DNA of 64,000 nucleotides from Candidatus Saccharimonadota bacterium (GTDB lineage Bacteria > Patescibacteriota > Saccharimonadia > Saccharimonadales > UBA4665). Both the position numbers and the translations under genes were made by a program. The stretch lies in assembly GCA_002746885.1 (NCBI GenBank), contig PDRS01000007.1:62001-126000 (forward strand), given 5' to 3'. Shown piece after piece: positions 1 to 9,655 of this stretch. The notes under the pieces were generated by a model. That model ran no database searches. It was given only the letters and a program-made list of their open reading frames with translations, and was not told the origin of the DNA. The first letter of the stretch is position 1, and every line of letters begins with the position of its first letter.

Positions 1-177
1 CGAATCACCGCCATCCAGCGTGTGTATAAATATTCCCTTAGACCGTTCGTTGCCGCTCTGCGGATTGGCCGGTATGATACCAATGGAACCCGATGCCGCC
101 AACAAGGTCGGCGTACAGACAGAGAGCAAGAGAGTCAACGTGAGCACATAACCCATCTTTTGCACGTGTTTTCTCAT
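1..177 (-). CDS. Secreted DUF916-like surface protein, N-terminal part only
   Basis: Only the first 59 codons lie in the window; the gene runs off the left edge. The ATG is at 177. Residues 1-28 look like a Sec signal peptide: basic start MRKH, hydrophobic core VLTLTLLLSV, probable cleavage near LLAA. The mature start GSIGIIPANPQ followed by a short strand ending FIHTLDGG resembles the opening of DUF916 (WxL-associated peptidoglycan-binding) domains, which begin with a GI.PANP-like motif. It lies 57 bp downstream of another secreted protein on the same strand, so both may act at the cell surface. The family call rests on about 30 residues and is tentative. Confidence 0.6.
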   Translation of the reverse strand, partial: MRKHVQKMGYVLTLTLLLSVCTPTLLAASGSIGIIPANPQSGNERSKGIFIHTLDGGDS

Positions 178-234
178 CGTGCCCTCTACTGTACATGCAT
201 TTGTACCGTTTGGCTAGAAACTTCTTATGCCTAT

Positions 235-867
235 TTACTGCGAAACCGCGGTAATAGTCATAGAGAGACTATAGGTACCATCAGCCTGCTCGGCAGGAAT
301 CTGCTGACTCAGCGTGTAGCCGGTCAGTTCACCTTCCCAGGCCGTATTGCTGGTGTTGTTCATCAGCGTAACTGGGTTCGTAGCAGTAAAAGCACCGCCA
401 GGAAGTGTATAGTCAGATCCAGAAGACAGAATATTTGCACCGCTCGTCTGAGCAAAAGAGCCGCCACTGATAGTCATTTGACCATTGTCGCAACCAGCTG
501 TCGTACCGGCTGGATCGTTATAGGCATAGGTATGACTGTTACCATCATCCCAAGTATCCACACCAGGGTTAGTTGCGTTGATGTCAAGCTTTACGCCAGA
601 CAGAAGCGGGTTGCTAATTTGAACTTTCTCGGTAGGAGTACCGAATGTGGCAGTCTGAGTCTGACATGCAAAGTCAAACGTCGTAGCCGCAAAGGCCACC
701 GATGGGTTGGCGACCGAAGAACCGCTGCCGTCGACAATGTCGTACGTCAGTGACCCCGAGTTAATCACCTGCGAAAGGCTGGTAGTAGTTGCCGCCGAAG
801 CCGCCATTGGAAGCACCAAGACAGCAACACCAAGCACAGCCGCAAATGAACGTAGTTTGTTACGCAT
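235..867 (-). CDS. Small secreted surface protein, unknown family
   Basis: 210 residues from the ATG at 867, chosen because an AAGGAG ribosome binding site sits just upstream; an in-frame upstream ATG at 939 would spoil the signal peptide. Residues 1-25 form a Sec signal ending in AASA. The mature part is Thr/Ser/Asn-rich, predicted all-beta, with two Cys (in DFACQ and AGCDN) that could form a disulfide. The C-terminus (IPAEQADGTYSLSMTITAV) resembles the last beta strands of small fimbrial or WxL-like surface proteins, but no clear WxL motif is present. Its neighbour downstream is a DUF916-like protein, the usual partner of WxL proteins, so a cell-wall role is possible. Confidence 0.7.
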   Translation of the reverse strand: MRNKLRSFAAVLGVAVLVLPMAASAATTTSLSQVINSGSLTYDIVDGSGSSVANPSVAFAATTFDFACQTQTATFGTPTEKVQISNPLLSGVKLDINATNPGVDTWDDGNSHTYAYNDPAGTTAGCDNGQMTISGGSFAQTSGANILSSGSDYTLPGGAFTATNPVTLMNNTSNTAWEGELTGYTLSQQIPAEQADGTYSLSMTITAVSQ

Positions 868-1101
868 ATGCGTAGCTCCTTTTGTTTTATGTTTGTATTG
901 TTGTATTTTTGTTTGTAACGCCTCCGCACATGGAGGCATTCACGTCTCTATCTTACCGATTTCGAGAGATCGAAGTCAATAACCAGAAAAATGCTTTTGC
1001 TGCTTTATATACTACATTTCGTATCTGTTATTCGATTAATGTTGTAATTATTTCACGCAACAAGTCTAGCTAGTGCGTATTTATTACAACATAAGTACCT
1101 T

Positions 1102-2691
1102 TTACGGTGTTGTAACAACTTCACGCCAGTTGAGAATTTCATATCCTCCCGTCACAGGGTAGCTAGGCGGCGGTGCATAGTATAAGTGATAGTCGTACTC
1201 AGTCGTGGTTTGTTTCACGCCGGAAATATAGTAGCCCGTCGCTGGGTCATATGCCGAATCAGCGCAATACCCACCGCGTCTATAGTTCCATGTCCAATAT
1301 TGTCTCGTTGCAACCGAACCATAGTATAGAAACTCCTGGTTTGGAGCTGTCCAGCCGGGAGTACAACGCCAAGAATTAACTTTATAGGTTGACGGATACC
1401 GAACAGAACCACTCTGTGCGAGTGTTGCCGCATCTATCTCGAACGTGAACGCCCCCGTCTGCGGAATGGCGTACGGCGCAATGAAAATATCCCCCTCAGA
1501 CACAAGCCCGATTGCGTCTTGACCGTTCTTGGTACTGTAAAGTATTTCCCCAACTATATTGATATCTGTCGAATGGGCGTTATTTCCTAGGCGGCCAGAC
1601 GCAATTGATACTCGGCCAGGAAAACTAGCTGATGTCCTTACCCAAACATTATCTTCAACAAAAATCACCCCTGAAGGCGGCAACGGAACGCCGACCTGTA
1701 CCACCGAACGTGTCAGCGCTGTCGTGTAATCTGTTTGTCTGTCATTTTCATTGCTCACCCTATAAAGATCGTATGTGCTGTCAGGATTCAGCTGGATATA
1801 ATACCCTCTCCGAGAGCTAAACGAGCTACTATAGCGCGGAATGTAGGCGTCTGAGCGAGTTGCGGGCGTTAAACTGCACGCATCAGTGTTCATCGCGTAA
1901 GCAGCGGTCGCGGCATCGTCGGCAAATGCTACCTTTTTCATCTTACAGAGCGCGCTTGTTACTTGATTAAAATCAATACTCGGCTGAGGATACAGCCAGT
2001 TCGATTTATCTCGAGTCGAGCAGTCCGGATCTGTCACCGAGGGAGAACACCAAACGCCATCCTTCACGGTGCCATCACCGCCATAACTGTACGTCGGTAC
2101 ATAACTTGCATTTGCACTGCCTACCGTATCGCTATTTGGACCGTCCATATGGACGCCTTGGTTTGAAAAGACTGGTCCATTGGCAGCTTCTGAGCTCCCG
2201 AACCAAAATTCAACATCAGCGAGCAGCCCATAACTCGCAAATGACGACGCACCGATACGCGCCTCCACTGTACGCGAGACACCGCCATTCGTCGTTCCTT
2301 TCGAACGAACAGTTGCAACGGTCGAACCGTTACTCTGCGGCTGCACCCAAAGCGTGTACGTTCCTTCTTTGCGCGCGTTTGCGTCGACATAATCGTGCAC
2401 ATACGGACCATACCCAAGCTGCGGATCTGGTGTTGCGGGTGCCGTGTTGCCATCTTTGTAATCAGTTGGATTATGAGCCATGTGCCACAAATAATAGTTC
2501 ACGCCAGCTTCCGCAATATGCAGTGCCTGCCGCCGCTCAATAATAGCGCCGCTGGACAGTAAATTACCCATCACCACAGTCATAAGCGTGGTTGCAATGA
2601 CACCCATAACAAGGATAAACGACAGAACCGCCGGAAGCGTAAAACCAGCTTCGACGTAATGTGTTTTTGTTATGGGAACAGCATGTTTCAT
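1102..2691 (-). CDS. PilX-like pilus assembly protein with long extracellular domain
   Basis: 529 residues. A prepilin-type leader is cut after Gly16 (EAG|FTLPAV), followed by a hydrophobic helix to about residue 45 and the motif RRQALHIAEAGVNYYLWH, typical of PilX-type minor pilins (AxxAAEAG). The Glu normally at +5 of the mature protein is replaced, as in many PilX-like proteins. The long C-terminal region contains strand-turn repeats (VIFVEDNVWV, GDIFIAPYAI) resembling the beta-solenoid domain of other PilX/PilY-associated proteins and of the 736-residue protein at 59466. It is the last gene of a three-gene prepilin cluster; its start overlaps the preceding stop by 4 bp. Probably a fibre-tip or priming subunit. 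Confidence 0.8.
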   Translation of the reverse strand: MKHAVPITKTHYVEAGFTLPAVLSFILVMGVIATTLMTVVMGNLLSSGAIIERRQALHIAEAGVNYYLWHMAHNPTDYKDGNTAPATPDPQLGYGPYVHDYVDANARKEGTYTLWVQPQSNGSTVATVRSKGTTNGGVSRTVEARIGASSFASYGLLADVEFWFGSSEAANGPVFSNQGVHMDGPNSDTVGSANASYVPTYSYGGDGTVKDGVWCSPSVTDPDCSTRDKSNWLYPQPSIDFNQVTSALCKMKKVAFADDAATAAYAMNTDACSLTPATRSDAYIPRYSSSFSSRRGYYIQLNPDSTYDLYRVSNENDRQTDYTTALTRSVVQVGVPLPPSGVIFVEDNVWVRTSASFPGRVSIASGRLGNNAHSTDINIVGEILYSTKNGQDAIGLVSEGDIFIAPYAIPQTGAFTFEIDAATLAQSGSVRYPSTYKVNSWRCTPGWTAPNQEFLYYGSVATRQYWTWNYRRGGYCADSAYDPATGYYISGVKQTTTEYDYHLYYAPPPSYPVTGGYEILNWREVVTTP

Positions 2692-3305
2692 AGATTATCC
2701 TTCTTGTTTCGTAATACTATCTGGATTTGTATAGTCTGCACACCCCCGTCATCAACCCGAGTAAATAAGCTCACCCGCACATTTTTTATCACAGTCAAGT
2801 CAGCGACCGGAGTCGACAGTAGCGTTCCATTGGCATTACGATAGGCAAAAAGAGACCCTCCAGGAGCGGCTCCTCCGCTCGGCTGGTAGAAATTATCGAT
2901 AAGCAATAGAGTCTTTTTGTGCGCCGTGTCGGGCGTTCCGAGGGGTGGATTTGCAGTCATGGGCGTCAAATCGACATACAATCGTTTCACGCCGTCATTC
3001 TCTACGATGTAATAGCGAACCTGTGACACAAATTCATCCGACGGATAAAAGTATGCGTAGGCGGTTAATTCGTTATCAGCGGCCGACTCGATACTGGTGG
3101 CACCGCGAAGCACATTTGCAATTCTATCCGCTTGAGTGCTCATCTGCCCAAAACTTACCGTCTGCTTTTGTAAACCCAAGTAATTAAAAAGGGTACTTCT
3201 AAATGCCACAAGAAACACGACCGAAAGTATGCCAATCAACACAATAACGGCTATAACCTCTACCAAGGTAAAGCCGCTCTCTTTGGCATTCTCACGGCAC
3301 AACAC
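2688..3305 (-). CDS. Minor prepilin, PilW/GspJ-like
   Basis: 205 residues with a textbook type IV prepilin N-terminus: cleavage after Gly11 (KESG|FTLVE), Glu at +5, then the hydrophobic stretch VIAVIVLIGILSVVFLVAF. The globular part has no recognisable enzyme motifs, and its size and charge pattern fit GspJ/PilW minor pilins. It overlaps the upstream prepilin gene by 14 bp and the downstream PilX-like gene by 4 bp, so translation is probably coupled. The prepilin peptidase that would process it is at 50869-51783. Confidence 0.82.
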   Translation of the reverse strand: MLCRENAKESGFTLVEVIAVIVLIGILSVVFLVAFRSTLFNYLGLQKQTVSFGQMSTQADRIANVLRGATSIESAADNELTAYAYFYPSDEFVSQVRYYIVENDGVKRLYVDLTPMTANPPLGTPDTAHKKTLLLIDNFYQPSGGAAPGGSLFAYRNANGTLLSTPVADLTVIKNVRVSLFTRVDDGGVQTIQIQIVLRNKKDNL

Positions 3306-4848
3306 GAAAGCCTCCTAATGGCGTTACAGGAAGCACCAAGGAACCGCTCCCGTTTTGTACGGTCACCTGCATATCGCCAGCTGTTACGCCACTGAGATCA
3401 TAGTCACAAGCCAGCTGCGTCGCACTTCCAGTGCAGCCAAGACTCGTATATGTCGTGCCTCCTTGGGTGAGAAATGCACTCGCGCTACCTAAGTTGCTGC
3501 CGTCGAAAACTATGCTGACGTTTCGCAAGTCGTCCGCTAAACTAGCGCTGCTCGGGTTCATACTGAAAACACGTGGGAAAGCGCTGTTGGTAGTCAAAAT
3601 CAGCCTAACCTTCTGAGCATAATCGGTGCCGCCATACAAGAAGCTTGGCGCTGAAGTATCGCTAGACAGCGGAATAGAAACTGGCGCAAGACTGTTCGCG
3701 CCACCGTACGGCACCGCCGAAGCCAAATAATAATTTACGCCTCCCGCACTACACCCACCTGCTCCAGCATCCCCACAAAACTCATAACCATTTATGGGCG
3801 GCAGATCGTTAAGCGTCGTTATACCATCGGCGCCAGTTACCGGACGAAGATCTGTGGGTGAAAGAGAGTCAAAATAGTACGCGGTATCAGAAGTAGCGGT
3901 ATATTTTTTATAACCGCCTTTTACCTGAACACTCACATTAGCGAGCGGCGCCCCGGCCGTATCTACGGCCTCAATAATAAGGCTATCCTGATGCATCGGC
4001 GCAATAACAAGCGCTAGATATGATGATTGCTGAGAAAGTATTGTTTGACTTGGATACGTTGGCTGCAGCGCCCCAGATGACTGTATGCTCTCAATAGTTG
4101 AGTAGCCGCTTTTTTCGACAGTAATAGTGTAATCCTGTTCGCTATCTGGCGGCAGGCCATAAAAAATAGCCGCACCGTTCGTATCGGTGCTGTCGGAAAC
4201 GCTGACAGTAGGCATGAGCGTTGTGTTCACGACCTTTACGGTGGCGCCCTGAACGGCGTTCCCGCTCGGATCAGTTACGTTAATAAAGAGCGCACCTGTT
4301 GTGCTCGCTGTTTCGGCCACCCGAGCAGCTACCTGGCTATCCATAACAGCTAGGCGAGTACCCGAAGCCAAGGATACCTCAACGTGAACAACCTTGTAGT
4401 CTGCTGGGTTTGCATCGGCATTATCACCATTACCGCCACTGTTACCAGGTGTCGCATAGTTTCGACAATACAGCTGTTTGAGTTCGGGTGTTGGGTACGG
4501 TCCGCAGCCATCATAGGCATCATCAATATATTCAATGTTTGTCTTCGTTTTATATGTCACATTATCAATAACCGTCTCTGTTTCTGCAGGGAGATACGAA
4601 GAGGCTATGATGCTACCGCCGCTCACGGCCAGTCTGTCGTATGGGAGCGAACGAAGATACTCCATGTGGTTATTTGCGAGCGCACCGCCAACAGAGCGCT
4701 GTTTTGCAAGAACAGCACTGTTCACGAGTGCAGTAAACAAACTAAAAAACCCTAGAGCAATAACCCCAATCACCACCATGGAAACCAGCATTTCCAACAG
4801 AGTGAGCCCTTTTTCGGCGCCCCTATTAACCCTTTGTATAGTCACCAT
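3292..4848 (-). CDS. Large prepilin-like protein with Ig-like surface domains
   Basis: 518 residues, first gene of the three-gene cluster. The prepilin leader is cut after Gly14 (AEKG|LTLLE, Glu at +5) and followed by a transmembrane helix to about residue 38. PilV-like residues follow (NHMEYLRSLPYDR). From about residue 185 there are two carboxypeptidase-regulatory/Cna-B type beta-sandwich repeats (GALFINVTDPSGNAVQGATV and SLIIEAVDTAGAPLANVSV), and the last 90 residues resemble an IPT/TIG fold. This gives a pilin that displays adhesin-type modules, likely a minor subunit or fibre-tip adhesin. Four Cys cluster near residues 115-130 and may form disulfides. Confidence 0.8.
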   Translation of the reverse strand: MVTIQRVNRGAEKGLTLLEMLVSMVVIGVIALGFFSLFTALVNSAVLAKQRSVGGALANNHMEYLRSLPYDRLAVSGGSIIASSYLPAETETVIDNVTYKTKTNIEYIDDAYDGCGPYPTPELKQLYCRNYATPGNSGGNGDNADANPADYKVVHVEVSLASGTRLAVMDSQVAARVAETASTTGALFINVTDPSGNAVQGATVKVVNTTLMPTVSVSDSTDTNGAAIFYGLPPDSEQDYTITVEKSGYSTIESIQSSGALQPTYPSQTILSQQSSYLALVIAPMHQDSLIIEAVDTAGAPLANVSVQVKGGYKKYTATSDTAYYFDSLSPTDLRPVTGADGITTLNDLPPINGYEFCGDAGAGGCSAGGVNYYLASAVPYGGANSLAPVSIPLSSDTSAPSFLYGGTDYAQKVRLILTTNSAFPRVFSMNPSSASLADDLRNVSIVFDGSNLGSASAFLTQGGTTYTSLGCTGSATQLACDYDLSGVTAGDMQVTVQNGSGSLVLPVTPLGGFRVVP

Positions 4849-4977
4849 ATAAGCATAACAGTTTCAGAGAAATACTGGAACGATTACGAAAGAAAAACTA
4901 GCATAAAAAGCGAGATATAAAAGCGAATTTCATACTTACCGCACTCGATCTGTTCGTCAAAATAATTTTGACCAAAC

Positions 4978-5002
4978 AAAAACTCCCCTTTCGGGGAGTT
5001 TT
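4978..5002 (-). terminator. Intrinsic terminator after 5S rRNA
   Basis: A perfect GC-rich hairpin (arms ACTCCCC and GGGGAGT around a TTTC/GAAA loop) is followed on the minus strand by a run of T. It lies 8 nt past the end of 5S rRNA and ends the 23S-5S transcript. Confidence 0.92.
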
Positions 5003-5010
5003 TGTATAAA

Positions 5011-5122
5011 CGGCACCGTGCTATTTTCCCAGGGCTAGAAGACCCAAGTATTGTAACCGCTGAGAGGCTTGACTGCTGTGTTCGGTATGGGAACAGGTAT
5101 AACCCTCTCGCTATGGGCACCG
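5011..5122 (-). rRNA. rrf: 5S ribosomal RNA
   Basis: About 112 nt. The conserved 5S core (CCATACCGAACACAG) is intact, and the ends pair in a 7-bp terminal helix (CGGTGCC with GGTGCCG, two wobbles), which set the boundaries. It is transcribed downstream of 23S rRNA, 355 nt away, and is followed directly by an intrinsic terminator. Confidence 0.93.
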
Positions 5123-5477
5123 AGCTCGAACGGAGTTTAGTGACAAATAGTTTCCAATTCGCAATTTTCAAGAAATTATCGATTGTCAATTGTCAAAACT
5201 CCTGCCCAGCTCGACGTCCAAAACGTCGGTGCAAAAGCTAGAAAAGGAACGAGCAATATTTGTCAAACAAACGTTGCTATTGGTATGGTAAAACCACACC
5301 AATAACCAGTCAACTTGCACTTTTTTGTAATGAACCAGACCCATCAATGACGAGCTAATCTCTACCCTTTCCCCGACTGGGAAAAGAGCAGCCACGGTTC
5401 GGACATAGTCCGAATGCGAATTTACTTCGCGAGCGGCGCTGAGAAAAACCCATGACAATGGGTTTGTCTCATTACAT
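5123..5477 (-). other. 23S-5S spacer with processing signals
   Basis: A 355-nt transcribed spacer with no credible gene. Open frames here lack ribosome binding sites and family similarity. It contains the 3' half of the pre-23S processing stem at 5297-5320 and several small hairpins. Residues of the spacer next to the mature 23S end are AT-rich. Confidence 0.7.
5297..5320 (-). other. Pre-23S processing stem, 3' arm
   Basis: This segment is complementary to 8954-8979 over about 22 bp (core AATAACCAGTCAA pairing with TTGACTGGTTATT), with one bulged base and one wobble. The two arms bracket the 23S gene, as RNase III processing stems do. Confidence 0.85.
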
Positions 5478-5758
5478 GTAAAAAGTCAATGGGACGATTA
5501 GTACGCTTCGGCTAAACACATTACTATGCGTACACCTTGCGCCTATCAACGTGATCGTCTTTCACGGTCCTCATAGGGAAATCTTATCTTGAGGCTAGTT
5601 TCGCGCTTAATATGCTTTCAGCGCTTATCTATTCCGCACGATAGCTACTCAGCAATGCCCTTGGTAGAACAACTGATACACCAGCGGTGCGTCCGCCCCG
5701 GTCCTCTCGTACTAGGGGTAGATCCTCTCAAATTTCCTTGCGTCCACAGCGGATATAA

Positions 5759-5792
<34 letters not shown>

Positions 5793-5820
5793 ACGTACCT
5801 CTTTAACCGGCGAACAGCCG

Positions 5821-5851
<31 letters not shown>

Positions 5852-6169
5852 AGATGAGCCGACATCGAGGTGCCAAACAGCGCCGTCTATGTGAACTATT
5901 GGGCGCTATAAGCCTGTTATCCCCGGCGTAACTTTTATCCGAAAGCGCTGCCGATACCACACTCTTGTACAAATGTACTGACAGCGGAAAACTTACTCCG
6001 ACTTTCGTCCCTGCTCGGCTTGTAGGCCTCACAGTCAAGCTGGCTTCTGCGTATACACTATCACTACGATTTCCATCCGTAGTTAGCCAACCTTTGAACG
6101 CCTCCGATACTCTTTAGGAGGCAACCGCCCCAGTTAAACTACCCACCAGACACGGTCCGGGACCCTGAA

Positions 6170-6372
6170 ATTGAAGATCAATTTCAAGGGTCATTTTTCA
6201 TATGTCATCTTCACTGAGCATTTATTTATCAGGTGCCGTGTGTCATGCGGGGCTTTTGCCCGTACGTCAATGACAAACGTACAATGAAAAATTAGTGCTC
6301 AATGATCAATGTCTCATGATCAATGCCCTCTTATTGCTCTGCAATTTGAGGGCCCCGTAAGAACAAGATCAT
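6170..6372 (-). other. Insertion in 23S rRNA helix 79
   Basis: Between conserved 23S segments (ACCCTTG-type and GACCGTGTCTGGTGGG on the RNA strand) there are about 200 nt where E. coli has a short stem-loop. The insert is AT-rich, holds no open frame of note and begins with a local inverted repeat (TGAAATTGA...TCAATTTCA). It repeats the motif ATGATCAATG, which also occurs in the helix 63 insert. This looks like an rRNA intervening sequence rather than a self-splicing intron, because no intron core or homing endonuclease is seen. Confidence 0.75.
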
Positions 6373-6837
6373 AACAAGGGTGGTATTTCACCGGCGGCTC
6401 CACCAAGACTAGCGTCTTAGCTTCAAAGCCTCCCACCTATCCTACACATGTTATAACCCGGCTCAATGCCAAGCTGTAGTAAAGCTGCACGGGGTCTTTT
6501 CGTCCTGCTGCGGACAGACGGCATCTTTACCGTCAATGCACTTTCACCGAGCTCTTCGTTGAGACAGTACCCATATCATTACGCCATTCGTGCGGGTCAG
6601 AACTTACCTGACAAGGAATTTCGCTACCTTAGGACGGTTATAGTTACCGCCGCCGTTCACTGGGGCTTCAGTTCGCTGCATACACAACTCTCCTTAACCT
6701 TCCAGCACTGGGCAGGCGTCAGCCCGTATACATCCACTTTCGTGTTAGCACAGACCTGTGTTTTTGGTAAACAGTTGCATGGGTTCTTTAGCTGCGACCC
6801 AGGCTCCTCACTTACGCGACGAGCATTGAGCGTTTAG

Positions 6838-6962
6838 CATTTTTCTTGAACATTAGTTGACCGAATAACAGCAATCATTTTGGTGCTCACGTGCACTAAA
6901 TGAAAGATGTAAAACGAAAAACTAATGATCAACGATCAATGAAAAACGACAAATACTTCTCA
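6838..6962 (-). other. Insertion in 23S rRNA helix 63
   Basis: About 120 nt of AT-rich sequence lies where bacterial 23S helix 63 is normally short. Inverted arms (TTGAACATTAGTT and AACTAATGATCAA) would close most of it into one long hairpin with a single mismatch. It shares TGATCAACGATCAATG-like words with the helix 79 insert, which suggests a common origin. No coding potential. Confidence 0.72.
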
Positions 6963-8499
6963 CGCGAGTGAGAAGCCCAGGCAGGCCTTATCCCGAAGTT
7001 ACGGCCGCTTGTTTGCCGAGTTCCTTAACGAAGAATCACTCGTACGCCTTGGTCTTCTCGACCTGAGCACCTGTGTTGGTTTGCGGTACGGACGGCTTGC
7101 GCCACGCGTTACACTGCTTTTCTAGTCAGCACTTTCACCGGAATTCAACCTGATGGTCGTTTCATTTGGAGGCATTTCTCCTCCTTAGACGGATATAACC
7201 ATGAATCCGCTCCAACTATTATGCCGCGCACATGTAACAAACACATGCCGGTACAGGAATATTAACCTGTTGTCCATCGCCTACGCTACGCGCCTCGGCT
7301 TAGGACCGACTAACCCTGGGACGATTACCGTGGCCCAGGAAACCTTGCTCTTTCGGCGGGCAGGATTCTCACCTGCCTTATGGTTACTCATTCCAACATT
7401 CTCACTTCCTCACGCTCCACCATACCTCGCGGTACAACTTCAACGCAGAGAGGAACGCTCCTCTACCGCTCGTGCAAAGCACGAGCTCACATCTTCGGTG
7501 GTATGCTTAGCCCCGTTACATTTTCCGCGCAGGGTCTCTTGACTAGTGAGCTGTTACGCACTCTTTAAATGAATGGCTGCTTCTAAGCCAACATCCTAGT
7601 TGTTTAAGAAACCCCACCTCGTTTCCCACTGAGCATACACTGAGGGACCTTAGATGGTGATCTGGACTGTTTTCCTTTTGAGCGACGAGCTTAGCCCCGC
7701 CGTTCTAACTGCTGTAGTTCCACATATGGTATTCGTAGTTTGTCAAGGGTGGGTAATCTTGCGACCCCCAGTCCAAAACAGAGCTCTACCCCCATATGCT
7801 ACCGTACAACGCTAGCCCTAAAGCTATTTCGAGGAGAACCAGCTATCTCCGGGTTCGATTGGCATTTCACCGCTAACCACAGGTCATCCAAGCCTGTTGC
7901 AACAGACCCTGGTTCGGCCCTCCACGCAGTTTTACCTGCGCTTCAGCCTGCCCATGGTTAGGTCACCCGGTTTCGGGTCTATTTAACATGACTATATGCC
8001 CTATTCAGACTCGCTTTCGCTTGGCTTACGTCATATGACTTAAGCTTGCCATGTCAAATAACTCGTTGGATCGTTCTACAAAAAGCACGCCGTCACAGAA
8101 TAAATCTGCTCCGACTCCTTGTACGCACACAATTTCAGGTTCTATTTCACTCCCCTCCCGGGGTTCTTTTAACCTTTCCCTCACGGTACTTGTTCTCTAT
8201 CGATCATGCAATATATTTAGCCTTGGGGGGTGGACCCCCCGGATTCAGTCAGGGTTTCACGTGTCCCGACCTACTCGACAACCAGAAATGATAAAGTTCG
8301 TAACACTTGGCGTACCGGGCTATCACCGTCTATGGCACAGCTTTCCAACTGCTTCTGCTCGCGTTACGAATTTCTGACTTTATGGAAATTGGTGCTAGCA
8401 TTTCCTGCCTTTTGTAGTCTACCGACCGAAGTCGGTCGTCCTACAAAAGGATATTTCTGTGTCACAACCCCTACTATGCATTAGCCTAGCAGCCGTACC

Positions 8500-8640
8500 G
8501 GCTGTATATCATGATGCTCGCGTACGAGAGAGTCGCGACAAAGAACTAGGAGTAGCGTCGCTACCGATAGTTTCTTTCTCTTTGACCCATATCTCTCGTA
8601 TATGCTTAGAGCACTAAGCATCGTGAAATACAGCTGGAGC
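8500..8640 (-). other. Enlarged 23S domain I arm
   Basis: Compared with the E. coli layout there are about 140 extra nt between the GCGAGCGAA segment and the helix that leads to GTAGGGGTTGTG. The extra RNA folds into nested stems (for example AGAGATATGGGTCAAAGAGAAAG against matching downstream words). It lacks the ATGATCAATG motif of the other two inserts, so it may be a lineage-typical expansion rather than an inserted element. Confidence 0.5.
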
Positions 8641-8953
8641 ATAATTAGGTTTGGGCTGTTGCGGATTCGCTCGCCACTACTACCGCAATCGTTGTTTACT
8701 TTCTCTTCCTCGCCCTACTTAGATGTTTCAGTTCGGGCGGTTACCTGCTCCCTGCCCTATGTGTTCAGACAGGTGTGATTAGACATTACTCTAACCGGGT
8801 TTCCCCATTCGGATATCTCCGGATCAAAACATATGTAGCTGTTCCCCGGAGCTTTTCGCAGCTCTTCACGTCCTTCTTCGGTATTGCATGTCAAGGCATC
8901 CTTTGTGTGCGCTTGAGTAACTTTTTACGATTGTGAGACCGAAGTCTCACATT

Positions 8954-8979
8954 GTGCAATTGACTGGTTATTGGTATGT
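8954..8979 (-). other. Pre-23S processing stem, 5' arm
   Basis: Pairs with 5297-5320 across the whole 23S gene. A further small hairpin (GTGAGAC...GTCTCAC, 8934-8950) sits between this arm and the mature 5' end. Confidence 0.85.
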
Positions 8980-9387
8980 GCTAGACCAAACTTTCGAAGA
9001 CGAAATGATCGATCAGCGCCGTACCGCTCATAGCAGTACAGACTCTTTTCGAAATATCGGCTTACAATTGATTAACTAGCCCCAATAGCCGTTTGTCTTG
9101 AAATATCTGTCCGAAAAAATACAGATATATCATTGCTTTCCCTCCACTGCCAAAGACAAGGAGGGACGTCTTCCTTCATAGCTCCAAAGGAGCGACGAAG
9201 GATTCTCTTCTCTAACTTATTAACTTGTTAAGTTGCGACTCAAAGACACCTGCACCTTGCCTCCAGTAAAGTGGAGAAGATGTTTCTCAGAGCTTGAGTT
9301 TAAGCCTAAAAGCTTGGCGGTTTAGTCCGTATACGTCCCGCGCGCAAAAGCACAAAGCCTCAACGTCTAAACTCAAGCGTTCCTACT
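8980..9387 (-). other. Pre-23S leader, no gene seen
   Basis: About 410 nt between the 23S promoter and the processing stem. It has short hairpins (for example AGGGACGTCTTCCTTCATAG...GGAGCGACGAAGGA) and no open frame with a start signal or family similarity. I read it as transcribed leader. Confidence 0.55.
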
Positions 9388-9416
9388 ATGCTACTCTTTT
9401 TTACAGGGGTAGTCAA
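9388..9416 (-). promoter_or_regulatory. 23S-5S promoter
   Basis: On the minus strand, -35 TTGACT (9416-9411) and -10 TAGCAT (9393-9388) are 17 bp apart, with an upstream G-rich segment. It is independent of the 16S promoter. Confidence 0.8.
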
Positions 9417-9538
9417 CCCCCTCGCGTAGTTATTTTTTCAACACCCTCGCCCCTGAAAAATATCAATCCATTTGTAATATATATCACAAAAAATAATTTA
9501 AAAATAACAGTCTCGTAACGACCTCACGCTACTTGCTA

Positions 9539-9567
9539 TTGTGAAAAAACTCCCTTTCCAGTAAAAT
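9539..9567 (+). promoter_or_regulatory. Promoter of tRNA-Ala/tRNA-Ile
   Basis: TTGTGA, 17 bp, TAAAAT, ending 11 nt before tRNA-Ala. The segment TAAAATACAC..GGTCGAG recurs at 22984-23001 before a candidate small RNA. Confidence 0.7.
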
Positions 9568-9578
9568 ACACCGGTCGA

Positions 9579-9655
9579 GGGGTGATAGCTCAGTTGGCTA
9601 GAGCACCTGCTTTGCAAGCAGGGGGTCCGGGGTTCGAGTCCCCGTCACTCCACCA
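9579..9655 (+). tRNA. tRNA-Ala (TGC)
   Basis: 77 nt with encoded CCA. The acceptor stem GGGGTGA/TCACTCC, D arm, T arm (GGTTCGAGTCC) and anticodon TGC at 9613-9615 are clear. It lies between 23S and 16S as in many bacterial rRNA operons, but on the opposite strand. Confidence 0.97.

Noticed and set aside
5186..5458. Minus-strand frame in the 23S-5S spacer
   Set aside because: Lies in transcribed rRNA spacer between the processing stem and the 23S end; no start signal or similarity.
6466..8484. Several plus-strand frames across the 23S gene
   Set aside because: They are antisense to conserved rRNA segments; their content is fixed by the rRNA sequence.
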